Shown: positions 44,421-56,506, counted from the first letter of the stretch. The stretch is DNA of 64,000 bases from Fragum whitleyi (GCA_948146395.1 OX411552.1:1722001-1786000); one strand, 5' to 3'. Notes: generated by a model from the sequence alone, not told the origin. A program made the numbers and translations.

Positions 44421-46880
44421 AGCAGTGTCTGCATCTTGTTATTTATTTATGTCAAGGCTAAATAGTACTATCCCAGAGATCAAAACTGATACCAGTTGTC
44501 AAGCCCCAAGACCTACAAAATTTTAGGGAGGCCTGGTTCAAGCTTCCAAGTTGCAGGTCCTACAGGTATGTGGCCATTTGCCAGTATTATCCTAAGCCAT
44601 GCACTTTTGAAAATAGTTGCTCTTTTCCCATGCTCAGGTCTTCATCACTCAAAGGAAGACGATGTGGTAAAATTTGCGATCCAAGGCATATTTTTCCCTT
44701 CCAACTCTTTTTTGTCATTCGAAAAGACTATCAATTTATTATTCTACAATATATATAAATTTCATGGAGGACCTAATGTTATGCTGGAGGACTTAAAAGA
44801 TTGAGGATCGATGGCTCCTTAAGGCTGGTGGTAAAAGTTAGTGTCAAGCCCTGTACTGGTATTAACTATCCACTAAAAATACACGTATAATGAGAACTCA
44901 TATAATGATTTTTTCATATAAGGGAATTTGATTGTTTTTATGGAGTTAATCAACACTTTCAATATTATTGCAGTTATATCGTGTGGCTGGTGCACCTACC
45001 CATGATTTCCTGTCATTCCCCACCTTTGGTGGCATGTAAAAATTACCATCACTCTACCATTGCAGCTACTGCATCTGACTTCTCTGGAAATGCATTCATG
45101 TCCTATGAATAGATTTCAATGAATTACCAGCTATTTAGAACCATTTCACAATGTAAAATGACCTCATAATAGTTTGGAGGCAGTGATTATATATTAATTG
45201 ACTTACATCCAGAGAACTCTATGCATTATTTATAAGGGTAATTCAATGACCTTAAGACAGTGATTTATTGTACTATCACCTTAAAACAGAAGAGAAATTT
45301 ACTTGTATATACATTATTCCCCTTCCAAATTCCTAATATACCAAAAAGAAAGCTTTATAACCTTAAGGCAAAATAAACCAGTTAAGAAAATGTTTGGAAA
45401 GTTTTTGACCATGATGTCCATTACAAATATTACCAGATTGGGTACTCCTTTGAGTCAATTGTACAACTTATGAATAGAATTTGTGACCTTAAACTTGACA
45501 CTAAATGACATAAAATGATAGGGCATCTGGGTAAAAGGCATCAATTCATTAAGTTTCAAGGTTATTTCAAGGTTCAGGTGACCTTGACCTTTGAATTATT
45601 TTGATCCCCACCCCCGAAAAAAAAAAAATAGCATACCCTTGTATAATTGGTAACATTTTATTCATGTTGATTGAAGAACTCTTTGGCTCTTTAGCTAAAG
45701 CCGGGAGATACATAAGTCTTTACCATTCTTTAATTCATAAGTGTGAGAGCAAAACAATATAATTATATAGAGTACCAAATTTCATCCTTCTGTTTAACTT
45801 TCTATTAACAATATGTTTTGATAATATTGTAAAAGACCATATCGGTGCATTGTTTTTAATCATTCATTATGTTAACATACTTACGTTTAAAAAGTTATTC
45901 AAAGCCCTATACCTTGATTCTGAAAGTAGTTAAGGGCAAATTAATCGATTATAATTGATAATCAATTGGTTTGGGCTTCCAATTGTGATGATCGACTAAG
46001 AAATTTCATAATCGATTAATCAGTTCTTAAACCATAAATGGAAGCCATTAGATAAAGTGTTGAAACCGACATCAGTTGGATGGCTCATCGTGAAACAGTT
46101 GTAACTGCCTATATGTTTTCACCCTGGGTCATGAAGTTGGTAGAAAAATCTGCAGAAAGAGTCTTAAGTTAACAAGTTATAGCTAAACTTTCAAATTCTA
46201 TTTTTCAAAGGATGATACTGGGAGAGCTGTATTAATATCTAAGAAGACGATTGTACAATCTATCACTACTCTTCTAACTAAAATCGGATTATCAATTGTC
46301 ATTTGAAACCAATTGCCCAACACTATCTGAAAGTCTTAGTTTTTCATCAACTAATATGACAGTAAAAAAGATGCAGATGAAAGATCCAAGATTACTTTCA
46401 GTTACTTCAATTTAAAATTGTTCCAATCCAGTTTTTACAAACCACGTTCATTACCACAATACTCTCATTCAGGTCAACAGCATACTAGATGATCAAACTC
46501 TCATTAAACTTTCACATGGTAATAGACAGCTTCCCATCAAATATTTAGGAACCTTCCACGCTAACTAATACCCGTTAACAATCAGACACTAGGGCCAAAT
46601 ACATCACTCTGCTTTATGTATGTGAAGTGTCACGCAAAAAGGGATCACCTGGGAACTTCTTAAAATCAATTTTTGTTCTAGAACAGGCAAACCTGAGGTC
46701 GTATTTCAAAAATTCTTTAACAGAGAGGTAGACCGTTGTTCTAGATTCAGAAAATTAGTGAAAAGTTTTGACCCTAGTCACGTCTGCGCAATCCACGCAG
46801 TCTGACAAGGGTCGATACTTTACTCATTTCCCAGATGGTCCCTTTTTGCATGACAGGTCACATATATAAAGTTTCTCCAT
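44421..46880. other. Mostly unassigned AT-rich sequence
   Basis: A SINE body fragment (TTTTTATGGAGTTAATCAAC, GCAGTTATATCGTGTGGCTG) lies at about 44938-45060, minus orientation. A GGTTCAGGTGACCTTGACCT segment near 45571 resembles cores of other HINE-like elements. The plus frames at 44496 and 44570 have no motif. No exon supported. Confidence 0.35.
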
Positions 46881-47859
46881 GCTGACCAATCTTGATAGAA
46901 ATTAGCCTCAGTGCATATCCAAGGCTTATAGTAAGTGCCTATATATTTATAGGCACTTTACAATAGTGTTACACTGACCCCTTGATACAGCATCAAAGTG
47001 AAACTAAAGTGAAATTATTTACTATTAAAGTAGCACATTTAAAAACATTTTCAGCAGTTATTCGAGTAAATATGACTCAATTAAGATAAGGCTTGATTCT
47101 TACAAGTAATACCCAAAAGGGGTCAGTTAGGCAGTATTTATATAGATAGACTGGAAAAAGGATTTGAAGGTTCAGTACAAAAGTATTGTGAAAGACCCAA
47201 AAGTTATAAGCACTTACAATAGTTTTGCACTGAACATTCTAATTTTACAGATAAATTTGAAAGTAAAAGTATTGCTTACTATATCTTTGATGGGTTCAAA
47301 CTTTAGACCTAAACCTTACTGTGGCTCAAGCATAACTTGATAATTAACCTTAACAATTTGTCCCCTCTTTAAGGACAAATGTTACAATTTTTTTCTATCA
47401 AAATCTTGTATTATTTCAAGGATTAACTTGTATGAATAGTGTATTAATCATATAGTAGTTATCAGAACTAAGTAGGCCTGTATTCAATTTGACTTCCATT
47501 TCTATTGAAGTAAATATTTATCTTGGCAGTGGAACATGTTCATGAACAGAGACCTATCATTCAGTTCAAATTATTAATCAGACTTTATAATTTCAGAACC
47601 TTCAGCTTGAAGTCATCAGATATAGATTTTAGAAAAGGAATTATTGATTTTCATTACTCTTTTCACAATCATGGGTTATACATATACTATTCATGCTTTC
47701 TTTGCACCTGAGATTAGATTTGTAATATTAAGTTAAATTTCAATCATTTCTTTTCTCTTATATCAGAGAAAATTCCAACTTTATCTCCCAATGCTGTTGC
47801 CTCAATCCTACAACAATCAATAACAAGAATGTTGTGCCAATGTATGCCGGATCAGGAAA

Positions 47860-48205
47860 TTTTAATCAAAGCCCCCTTTTCTGTGACACAGCATTAAACA
47901 AAATGGAGATGATATGGACATGGTCAGATGATAAGGAACACTCTGTGAACAAGTCATTCAATTCTGTCCTTAAATTAGGGAGGAGTTGTGTCGTAAAGAT
48001 TTTTACAATAAGGCCCTTTTTTCCATGATACAGCATGATATCACAAAATGGCAACAATATGAGCATGGTCAGATGATGAGGAACATCCTTTGAAAGTTTC
48101 GTGCAAATCCATCCATAATTTTCAGAGGAGATGTGTTAACAAGAAATCAAAGGATATGTAGACCTTTTGACATCTAGACAGACAAAGGAGATGGTACCAA
48201 TATAC
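47860..48205 (+). mobile_element. HINE-like family D fragment
   Basis: AAGCCCCCTTTTCTGTGACA, GGCCCTTTTTTCCATGATAC, CATGGTCAGATGATGAGGAA and AGTTTCGTGCAAATCCATCC follow the family D core order; a short GACAGACAAAGGAGATGGTA then CCAATATACA segment corresponds to its microsatellite and tail region (GACACCAATATACA at 29470). No head. Confidence 0.55.
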
Positions 48206-48657
48206 ATCCATACCCATGCTCCCATTTGTCTTATTGTTTGGATGTATATTTAATGGGATGAACTCAGGCAGAGCCCAAATATGACCAAGCAAACATGAAG
48301 GGAGCATGTATTTATGGAGGTAAAAGTATTTTTCAGTATTTTTCTTTATTCTCTTGAATTTTTCCTTTCATATCATATTCAAAGGAAGAATTCCTTGGGA
48401 AACACTAATATGACTTTATTACTGTCATATTTCAATATTAATAAAGACAGAAACGTCAAATAAGTCTTAATTTTCTGTAACTGTAGTACCACCATGTATT
48501 ACATTTTTTAATCATGGGAAGAATGTGATCCGAGACTGTATCAAGATATTATTCTCATAATAGTGACCTGTCACGCAAAATGGGACCATCTGGGAATGAG
48601 GCAAAATGAATGTATGAACAAGTGATAGGTTACAGTGGAGCTCTACCAGAGGTCATA

Positions 48658-48830
48658 CCGTATTTCCTCTAATGATAGCTCCCTCCCTAATAATAGCACC
48701 CAAATATTTTTTACTTAGAAAACCCACTTCAAATGCCTAAATATTTGGCAGGGTTTTTTTAGACTTCTTCTCTAAATTGAGAAGAATATCTTGATTGTTT
48801 AGAGGAAATTCACCTTAAAGTAAAGGGAAA
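48658..48830. repeat. CCGTAT-family TIR fragment
   Basis: Starts TA|CCGTATTTCCTCTAATGATA, repeats the inner block CCTAATAATAGCACCC, then AAAACCCACTTCAAATGCC and GATTGTTTAGAGGAAATTCA. It matches, inverted, the right half of the element at 20808-21561. The opposite end is missing. Confidence 0.55.
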
Positions 48831-48904
48831 AGGGCCTAAATCTAAAAGAACATGCATACATACAATTACATTTTTACTTTTAACTCTGTAACTTTTCATA
48901 ACTT

Positions 48905-50036
48905 ATAAATAATAATAATAATAATAATAATAATACTAACGACTTTATTTATTGAGGCTACACATTTGGGAAACCCAATCTTCCATGTGGGCCTCTAAAA
49001 CAGTTACACATGTATATTACAAAGGTACAATTTTAACAATATATACATAGCAATTCAATTAACATGGCTATAATAATTTCTCTGACAGACAATAAATTTA
49101 GTGCAATAACTGGTTTTGAAGTACATGTATTTGTAGATAATATAAAGATTTACAAGATATTTATATTGAAAGCTATACAAACATCCTGGAAATGAAAAAG
49201 CTGATTATTTTTATCATCCTTCTTTTAAATGATCTCAAAACACCTTTGTGCAAAGCTATCATAAATGTATATAGAATTATAGACACTTACAAAAGCTTTG
49301 CAATAGGTTAGAAAAGATTGTAACTACTGCCTCTATATGATTTCAGAGACTTAGTGGTTTACCTTTAACAAATTCCTAATAAAAGTTGAATAACTTGCAT
49401 AATAATTTAAACAATAAGTTGGCATTTAAAGATGCACATTCATTTAAAGGAAACAAAATATTGCAATAGATGAAAAAGTTTTACAAAATTGACAACAATT
49501 TTCCTCTTTGCTGTAAATTTTCCTTTTGCCAGACTCACTTTTTCCTTGGAATATTTCAAGCATCATAAAACAAATTTAAGCTGGATATATTGCCAGTATC
49601 TTAACCCTTGTCATGCTGATTTAGAATCAAAGTGCTGAAAGCTCTGGATGAACGAAGTATGAGTAAGAATTTACTTTGAAAATGTAACTTTCACACATTT
49701 TTTTTTTCTTTTTTTTTTTTTGTTTAAATAAGGAAAAAACAAGAGGTTTTAACAAAAAACAGACTGCACATAAAGTGCAGGCTGACCTTTGTCTTTACCT
49801 CCTGTTACAGTAGGAATATTTCAGGTTCAGCCTGACAGGGTAAACATTTCAGATCACTACAGACATGAGATAATTGTAGGATTCAATATACAGATAGATA
49901 ATGAATAAATTTGTCAAACAATAAAAAGACACAGTTCCTTTTAAGGTGGTTAAATGATTTTTACTTGGGAAAATAATCCTATTGTTCCTTAAGATTTTAT
50001 TGTTATACATGGTCTTTGATTAACTGATTTGTCATT
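48905..50036 (-). mobile_element. LINE 3' UTR and (ATT)n tail
   Basis: Downstream of the ORF2 stop on the minus strand. It ends with GAGGCCCACATGGAAGATTG, GTTTCCC, GTAGCCTCAATAAATAAAGT and a run of about nine ATT units (AATAATAAT on the plus strand at about 48905-48935). A TTAA-type MITE (49605-49840) lies inside, so part of this 'UTR' is inserted DNA. Confidence 0.65.
49605..49840. mobile_element. TTAA-type MITE, 'CCCTTGTCATGCTGA' family, copy 2
   Basis: TTAA|CCCTTGTCATGCTGATTT at the left and TCAGCCTGACAGGG|TAAA at the right are inverted repeats. The interior shares CTGCACATAAAGTGCAGGCT and an AAAGTGCTGAAA segment with copies at 16862 and 54357. It carries T-rich and A-rich runs in the middle. 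Confidence 0.6.
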
Positions 50037-53000
50037 TTACACATTCATAAAATGACTTGCAGGAAATTTAAACTGGAGATAATTGGATTTGAATCTTTTG
50101 ATACTATCTGAATTTCTAACATTATCTGGCAGTGAGTTCCATATTTTTGGTCCAGAATAATTGAATGTTTTGCGAAAGATCTCCACCCTTGGTCTTGGCA
50201 CTTGCAGATAATTGTGTTCTGCAGATCTAAGATTAACATTATGAAAAGTTGATGATTTAATGCATTTTTCTTTGATATAAGTAGGAGCCATATCCTCCTT
50301 AGACGCTTTATACATAAGAATTGCCTTTTTATACTCTACTCTGTCATTGAATTTTATCCACCGTAGTTTTCTAAATAAAGTTTCAGATGGAGTATCCACT
50401 TGCTCATCAAGAATAATTCGTGCTGCTCGTTTTTGAAATTTTAAAATGTCATTTAGAAGATCTTTATTACAATTTCCCCATATTATGCAACAGTAATCTA
50501 AATGTGGTAGTATATAAGCATTGAAGAAAAGTTTGCAAACATCTAGATTTAGAAACTTTTTAATTCTTAATAAAAGATAGAGCAAGGAGTTGCATTTTTT
50601 TAGTATACTTTGAACTTGTACTTTCCAGTTCAGCATACTATCAACATGGACTCCAAGCAGTTTTTCTGAATCCGTATACTCAATAGTTTTTCCATTCATC
50701 ATAATTTGTAGATAGGGTTTATTTTTGATATTTGCTAAAGTATTCTTTGAAGATGAGAAATACATGGCTTTTGTCTTTTCAATGTTAGGCACCATTGCAT
50801 TTAAATCACACCACTTTTGGACAGACATTAATTCACTCTGAAGTATATTATGCACTGCATCAACAGTGCTTCCCACTGCTGTAATTGATGTGTCGTCAGC
50901 AAACATATCAGTTGTACATGATTTTAGATGTAAGGACAAATCATTTATATAAATTATAAAAAGCAAAGGCCCGAGCACAGAGCCTTGAGGTACACCTGAT
51001 GAAATAATTTTTGCATCAGATAATTTTCCTGATATACTTACTTTTTGTAACCTGTCAGTGAGATATGACTTAAACCAGGACAGAGTGTGTACAGACAAGT
51101 TGTAGCATTCAAGTTTTTGAAAAAGAATTTTATGATTTACTAAGTCAAAGGCCTTGGTGAGGTCAAGAAATATTGTACCTACAAGCTTATTATCATTTAT
51201 TGCAGAAACCCAGTTATCAATTATTGCTGTAAGAGCAGTTTCACATGAATGTTTAGTTCTAAATCCTGATTGGTTAGAATGCAAGAGATTGTTTGTTTCA
51301 AAATACTGTTTTAAGTTATTTGATACATGTTTCTCAATTATTTTTGAAAGAATTGGAAGTATTGAGATTGGTCTGTAATTATTTTTATCCTGTCTAGACC
51401 CTTTTTTGTGTATTGGTGTGACTTTTGCTATTTTCAATTGTTGTGGAAATTTACCCTTTGATAAACTTAAATTAAATATCTTTTCAAGAGGTTTCGAGAT
51501 TATATTTGAACTCATTTTAAGAAATCGAGGACTTAATACATCTAGACCAGTTGATTTTGAGACATCTAGAGCTTTCAACTGCTCCCTTATATTTTTTTCT
51601 GTTATAAAAGGTATTTCAAAACATTGTTTATCTGCAAGGAGATGCTTTGCATGGTCTTGTATAATATCTTTACAGTTTTCATTTAAATTTTGGACACAGG
51701 GTGCTTTATTAAATATGCTTACAAAAAATGAATTAAAATACTCTGCTGATGTTTTCAGGTCTGTAATAGGAGTGTCATTTTCATCATTTATTAAAGGACT
51801 TTAAGTAACTGTTCTTTTTCCAGATAAATCTTTTAGACTGTTCCAAAGCTTTTTAGGATTTCTTTTGTTATCGTTTATTGTGTTTATATAAAAGGCTTTT
51901 TTTGCTTTTGAAATTCGAAATTTGACTTCTTGCCTCCAGTATTTGTACTGCACATTGTCATTTTTTTGTTTGGCATCATTACGCTTTTTAATGGCAATTG
52001 AAATATCTTCGCAAAACCAGTCAGGTTGATGAAATTTTTTTACTCTTTTTTGCTTTAGTGGGGCATGTGAGTCTAAAACTTGTGAAAACAACTTGGTGAA
52101 AGTATCAAGGGCATCGTCTGGGTCATCAAAGATATCAAGCATAGACCAAGGCTGCTTTTCTAAATCAGATATGAATTGATCTGCATTGAAGTTTTTTAGA
52201 TACCTATAAGTAATAGTAGTGTGTATGGGCCCTTTCTTACCTTTGATGTTTGATACTTTTGAAAATTGAATTGGATAGTGATCGCTTATTGATATAAGTG
52301 GAACTGCAACATTCTCTATTTTTTCTGGTTCATTTGAATAAACATGATCTATGGTTGTTGATGAATTTGAAGTTACCCTGGTGGGTGTATTGATAAGTTG
52401 TTTTAGACCAAAGGTATCAATGATATTATTCCATGATGTGTTATTTGTTAATGAGTTACTGAAATTGTAGTTAAAATCTCCAAATATCAAAATTTCCTTA
52501 TTTTCTGTGTAGAGTTTCTCTAAAAGAAATTCAAAGTTGGTGTTCCAAATTTGTAAAGAAGAAGGGGGTCTGTAGATGTAACCAATAACAAAGGGTTTTT
52601 GATTTTGCAAATGAACTTCAATCCATATTCCCTCAATGTTTTCTTGTTCTAAGTCCATTCTTTGAGTGCAGGGTATATAGTCTTTTACATATAAAAGAAC
52701 TCCCCCACCATTTGAACCTCTGTCACGACGAAATATTTGAAAACCTTGCAGTTTGAATTCACCATCCCCATACCTATCACTTAAAAATGTTTCTCCTAAT
52801 CCTAAAATATCAATTTGTCTGTTTTCATGTAAATAAGATTTAATTTCATCCAGTTTCGGATAAAGATGGTTTATATTTAAGTGCATGAAATTAATTTTAT
52901 TTCTATTTTCACCAGATGAAGATTTGTTTTGATTTGTTTTTAGAGTTTTACCTTTCTCTTTCTTTAAATTATGTTTCTTTTTTGTTTTTGATATATTTTT

Positions 53001-53500
53001 CTTCAAATTACCATGAACAAGGCCATTTTCTAGTTTACATGTATTATATGCATCATTCCTGTCCTCAGAATGTTGCAGGCTAGATTGATTGATTGAATGG
53101 AGTTTTACGCCGCTTTCAACATTATTTCAGTTATATCGCGGCGGCTGGAGCACCTAACAATGGTTTCCTGGTATTTCTCTCACCAGTACAACCACCACAT
53201 CCTTTCCTAGCCTCCAGCTGCTATCTCACATAGGTCTACGATTATCAACCCATTGGTGAGAGACAAATAGTCGGAAAGAATGAGTGCCGCCGTCGGGGAT
53301 CGAACCCGTGACCTCTGGATTGACAGTCCGACGCGCTACCAACTGCGCTATGACGGCGGCTGTTGCAGGCTAGAGCAATTTGTATTGATTTTAAGTTTGT
53401 CATTTTTCGATAGGCTTGAATTTGAAGGTTGAGAAATAACATCTGTATTTATACAATGACATTTAACATGATTACAGTCTGGGCATAAGAAAGTTAGCAT
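50037..53500 (-). pseudogene. LINE ORF2: APE endonuclease plus reverse transcriptase, one nonsense codon
   Basis: One continuous frame from an ATG at 53498-53500 to a TAA at 50037-50039, about 1056 codons once the SINE (53085-53374 with one target copy) is removed. It begins with a small Cys/His cluster (CPDCNHVKCHC), then a Lys-rich spacer. The APE endonuclease follows (FMHLNINHLYPKLDE, GLGETFLSD, GYIYRPPSS, IFGDFNYNF, TTIDHVYSN, SDHYPI), then the RT (YRPISILPILSK, FLDLTKAFDLVNH, SGVPQGSVLGPLLF, the catalytic MFADDTSI, LLGVHVDSMLNW). RT motif and endonuclease residues are all present. The only damage besides the SINE is a TAA at 51801-51803 in the linker between the two domains, after GKRTVT. 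No RNase H is visible. It fits the CR1/L2/Jockey group. It makes new copies by target-primed reverse transcription; this copy cannot, as it stands. Confidence 0.9.
53085..53360 (-). repeat. tRNA-derived SINE, full length, with 14-bp target duplication
   Basis: Read on the minus strand, it opens with a tRNA-like head: an A box in TAGCGCAGTTGGTAGCGC, an anticodon-arm-like TCGGACTGTCAATCC, and a B box GGGTTCGATCCC. A body with CAGCTGGAGGCTAGGAAAGG and GAAATACCAGGAAACC follows. The 3' end GTTGAAAGCGGCGTAAAACT closes in (ATTG)n-like CAATCAATCAATC. Both sides carry TGTTGCAGGCTAGA (53071-53084, 53361-53374). It resembles bivalve SINEs of the RUDI/MESC type; that name is from memory. It sits inside the LINE ORF2 frame. 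Confidence 0.88.
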
Positions 53501-53548
53501 TTCAAAAGGGTTATTCAGAGATATGGCATTTTCTTCTTTGCCTTTATG

Positions 53549-54025
53549 TCATTCATATAGATAGCAGAGTTTTTGTTTATGGCCATCTCTATGACAATTT
53601 GAACATCTGACAGGTTTGCCATGGAAACATTTTTCCGTAGTGTGGTTTTGCTCTCCACAATACCGACAATACTGTTGAGCACCATTTTTGAGAATGCTCA
53701 CTTTACTGTCAATGTTGTTGAGTAAAGATAAGGTCCCTCTGCTATTTAAATGAACTCCATCAACATGGAAAAGAGACCAATTTACAATACATTCATTTTC
53801 TGCATTTTTACCACTATTGATATGATTTTCATAAAAGAACCTGTCTTGTCTTATGAAATTGATATTATGATATTCACATAAATTGACAAGTCTTTTGTTC
53901 ATTTCTAGAGGGTTTACATCATATCTGGGTAGAATAGCAGAAACATAAATTTCACACCCAGGTCTGATTGATTCTCTTAGATCAAATAAAAGTCTATCAT
54001 AAAGATATAATGGAATACAATACAA
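53549..54025 (-). pseudogene. LINE ORF1 C-terminus: SGNH-esterase-like plus two zinc knuckles
   Basis: The frame encodes LFDLRESIRPGCEIYVSAIL then PRYD, NINFIRQDRFF and FHVDGVHLNSRGTLSLLNN. The D-G-V-H-L-N-x-x-G block is the C-terminal catalytic block of SGNH/GDSL hydrolases, as in ORF1 of CR1-type LINEs. Two gag-like knuckles follow, CRYCGEQNHTTEKC and CSNCHRDGHKQKLC (C-x2-C-x4-H-x4-C). ORF1 ends in TGA at 53549-53551. The frame upstream is closed by TGA at 54053, and the first residues use TTG, so the 5' part is lost. The protein would bind LINE RNA. It is in the same frame as ORF2, 17 codons before the ORF2 ATG. Confidence 0.8.
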
Positions 54026-54029
54026 TAGG

Positions 54030-54345
54030 TGGTAAAGTCTCCATATTGACCATCAGCCCAAATTATCAGTTTTAATCGTTATTCTTTCATTGCCTGTAAT
54101 GCAACACCGCCAGGTCTTCTACTGAATAAAGGGTATAAGTTAATTAAGGTAGAAACTGCCTCATGCACCACTTTTTAATCACCCCAATTTTGGGGTTTCT
54201 TGGACTATGTTTTTGACACTTCTGGATTACCAAACATCACCTTTATCAGGTTTTGCTTTAATGAATAAATTGTGTCATAAGTTTCTCCTAGTAATTGCAA
54301 GGGTTTTGGAAAGGTGCAGAGTAACCAAAGAATTCCTATATGTTG
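54030..54345 (-). pseudogene. Unidentified coding-like remnant with three TAA/TAG stops
   Basis: One minus-strand frame reads PLQLLGETYDTIYSLKQNLI, KVMFGNPEVSKT, stop TAG, SKKPQNWGD, stop TAA, KVVHEAVSTLINLYPLFSRR, PGGVALQAMKE, stop TAA, RLKLIIWADGQYGDFTTY. The amino-acid composition looks genuinely coding. Each stop could have come from a Gln codon by one C-to-T change. It lies directly upstream of the truncated LINE ORF1 and is bordered on the right by a MITE at 54357. I do not recognise the protein. A piece of LINE 5' region, a decayed transposase or a processed pseudogene are all possible. Confidence 0.4.
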
Positions 54346-54356
54346 GGCATATTGAA

Positions 54357-54573
54357 CCCTTGTCATGCTGAATAATTATATTGTCAAAATTGCATTACAA
54401 TCAAAGTACTGAAAACACCAGATGCCCTGAATGTGAGCTAGTGTTTCTTGTGAAAATATAATTATGTAGACTTTCTGATTTCAAAAGGAAAATCAGGTGG
54501 TACAAACTAAAATGAAATTGCACATATGTGCAGACTGATTTTTGTTTTTACATCCTGCCAAAGCAGGACAAGG
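54357..54573. mobile_element. TTAA-type MITE, 'CCCTTGTCATGCTGA' family, copy 3
   Basis: CCCTTGTCATGCTGAATAA at the left; CCTGCCAAAGCAGGACAAGG then G at the right. The flanks have decayed from TTAA to TGAA and TTAG. The interior matches the copy at 16862 in the opposite direction (AAAGTACTGAAAACACCAGA; GGAAAATCAGGTGGTACAAA). Confidence 0.6.
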
Positions 54574-54693
54574 GTTAGAATTAAGCACTAAACATCTTTT
54601 TTTTCTATTTTAACATACAACTAAGCATTCTGACTTGCTAAACAAGAATAGTTTTGAAAACATTTTTTTGGAAAAAGGGAGAAATTGTTGTAT

Positions 54694-55075
54694 ACAAGAG
54701 GCCTATGTGGGCCTGAGAGCCTCTACTGGCTATCAAATTATTCCTGCATTTAATGTAATATTTCAGAAAAATAATGGGTTAAAAAAAAGTATAAACATCA
54801 AAAGCACTGCATACAGGTGCTGTAACCCTCAGATGTTGGGTGCTGGAGAGTGGATAAGAAAATCAAAGTTGAAAAAGAGGCACATTTTGCACAAAATGCA
54901 TCTTGCGTTATCTCCCTTGATGGTAAAGATTGCTCGTTTGACAGTGAACATATGTGCCAAGTTTGAAGTGAATACCTTCAGTAGAACAGAAGATTTCACA
55001 AGATGTCACCCGCAATGACAACAACAACAATGACGTTGACACCAAGACTATAGCAAAACCTCAGGTTTACTCTGA
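54694..55075 (+). mobile_element. HINE-like orphan element with A-type head
   Basis: Head ACAAGAGGCCTATGTGGGCC (hairpin AGGCC-TATGT-GGGCCT) then GAGAGCCTCTACTGGC. Non-repetitive middle. It ends near an AAACCTCAGGTTT hairpin. No microsatellite. Probably a decayed single-core copy. Confidence 0.4.
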
Positions 55076-55385
55076 AAACAGCTGAGCTCAAAATACTCAG
55101 TTTTAAATTATTTTAAATCCCCTTTTCTTAATAATCCTCAAGGCTCATTTTTCCATATTTTCTGATATATACATTCCATTTTTCACTCCTTTTTAAACAG
55201 TCTTTAAACCTCTCTCGAAGTTGAACCTCAATAAGTCAAACCTGGGCAATACTTTGCTTATAAAGAGAAGAGTTAAATTCTTTAATAAATTTCAAGATGC
55301 TAGCTAAAAAATTATTTCTGCATTTAAAAGCAGGGATTCTAAATCTCAAGCATAACCCCAAAGACCCCTAATATTGAGTCCTTTG

Positions 55386-56401
55386 CAGGGTTGGCAATCG
55401 ACCGGTCGATTGGAGTATTGACCAGACCGGTGGTCAATACTGGTTTTAACCGGTCAATACTGGTTTTAACCGGTCAATACTGGTCGATTGGTGGTCGATT
55501 GGTCAATTCATATAAACATCCACTATTATCTTGCCATTTAGTACCATATTATTTTATTATGATAAAAAAGACTAAAGCAATATTAATAAGTGATGTAGTT
55601 CTAGTAATTAAGGAAACAAGTTATTCGATTTTGAAAGGCTAAAAGCAATCTGGTCCACACAGTGGTCGATTGGCAGTCAATTGGTCTTTTGAACTAAATC
55701 ATGATGTATTTCCTTTCATACTACAAATTTCATTGCTGTACTTTATTCTATTCATGAATAACTAAATGACCATACTGTAAAAGAAATGATAAAAGTAAAA
55801 GATAAAATTTGCTACAGTCTTTCAAGGGCCAAAATATTTTTCTGTAAAACCTGAATGACTATATTGGAATCTACCAGGGACCAACACATGTTATAGTAAC
55901 TGAGTCTGGACTAACCTAATGATTACATTGGTGTGTTTTAGACTCTTAGTTTTATCAATACACAATAACTGGTCATTGAAATGATAGTAATTGTGCTTGA
56001 CATCTGATTCCAATTTGAATTGTGTGACAGTGTGCTTCAATTTGATAAGTGTGAAAGTCTTGTCAATTGAGTTACCTTTGCCAGTTCAGGGTTTTCATTA
56101 AAAGTGACATTATAATAGCCTTTACAATGATCATGGCAGCTCATTGATAAACCAGTATATCCATATATAAACAGTATATGCATGATATATTCTATATTTC
56201 ATATAGTAATAAACACTAAATTGATGACTCATTCCCACTCAGCCAACTAAATTATTCAATTAACCAGTATTAACCACCTGGTTTTTTGCAAATTACCAGT
56301 ATTGACCAGTATTGACCACTTCCAGGAGTATTGACCGGGGCGGTTTTAACCGGTTAAAACCGCCCGGTTAAAACCGCCCCGGTCAATACTTGCCAACCCT
56401 G
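55386..56401. mobile_element. hAT-type non-autonomous DNA transposon
   Basis: Ends CAGGGTTGGCAA and TTGCCAACCCTG are terminal inverted repeats. A perfect 8-bp target duplication, GTCCTTTG, lies at 55378-55385 and 56402-56409. Subterminal arrays of CCGGTTTTAACCGGTCAATA / GTATTGACCGG words at both ends suit binding sites for a transposase. The 1016-bp interior has no transposase. The 8-bp duplication and CAGGG..TG ends are diagnostic of hAT. Confidence 0.88.
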
Positions 56402-56506
56402 GTCCTTTGGGACCTGAATTTGTAGATGGCAGGCTAAAACCAAATTACAATAGCCCCTGCTCTGGACTTATAAACGTGGTTATTATAACAGAAACTAGTA
56501 ACTTAC

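Noticed and set aside
53280..53360. Apparent tRNA gene on the minus strand
   Set aside because: A and B boxes are clear, but the segment is the head of a SINE with a body, a 3' tail and target duplications; related heads occur elsewhere in the window.
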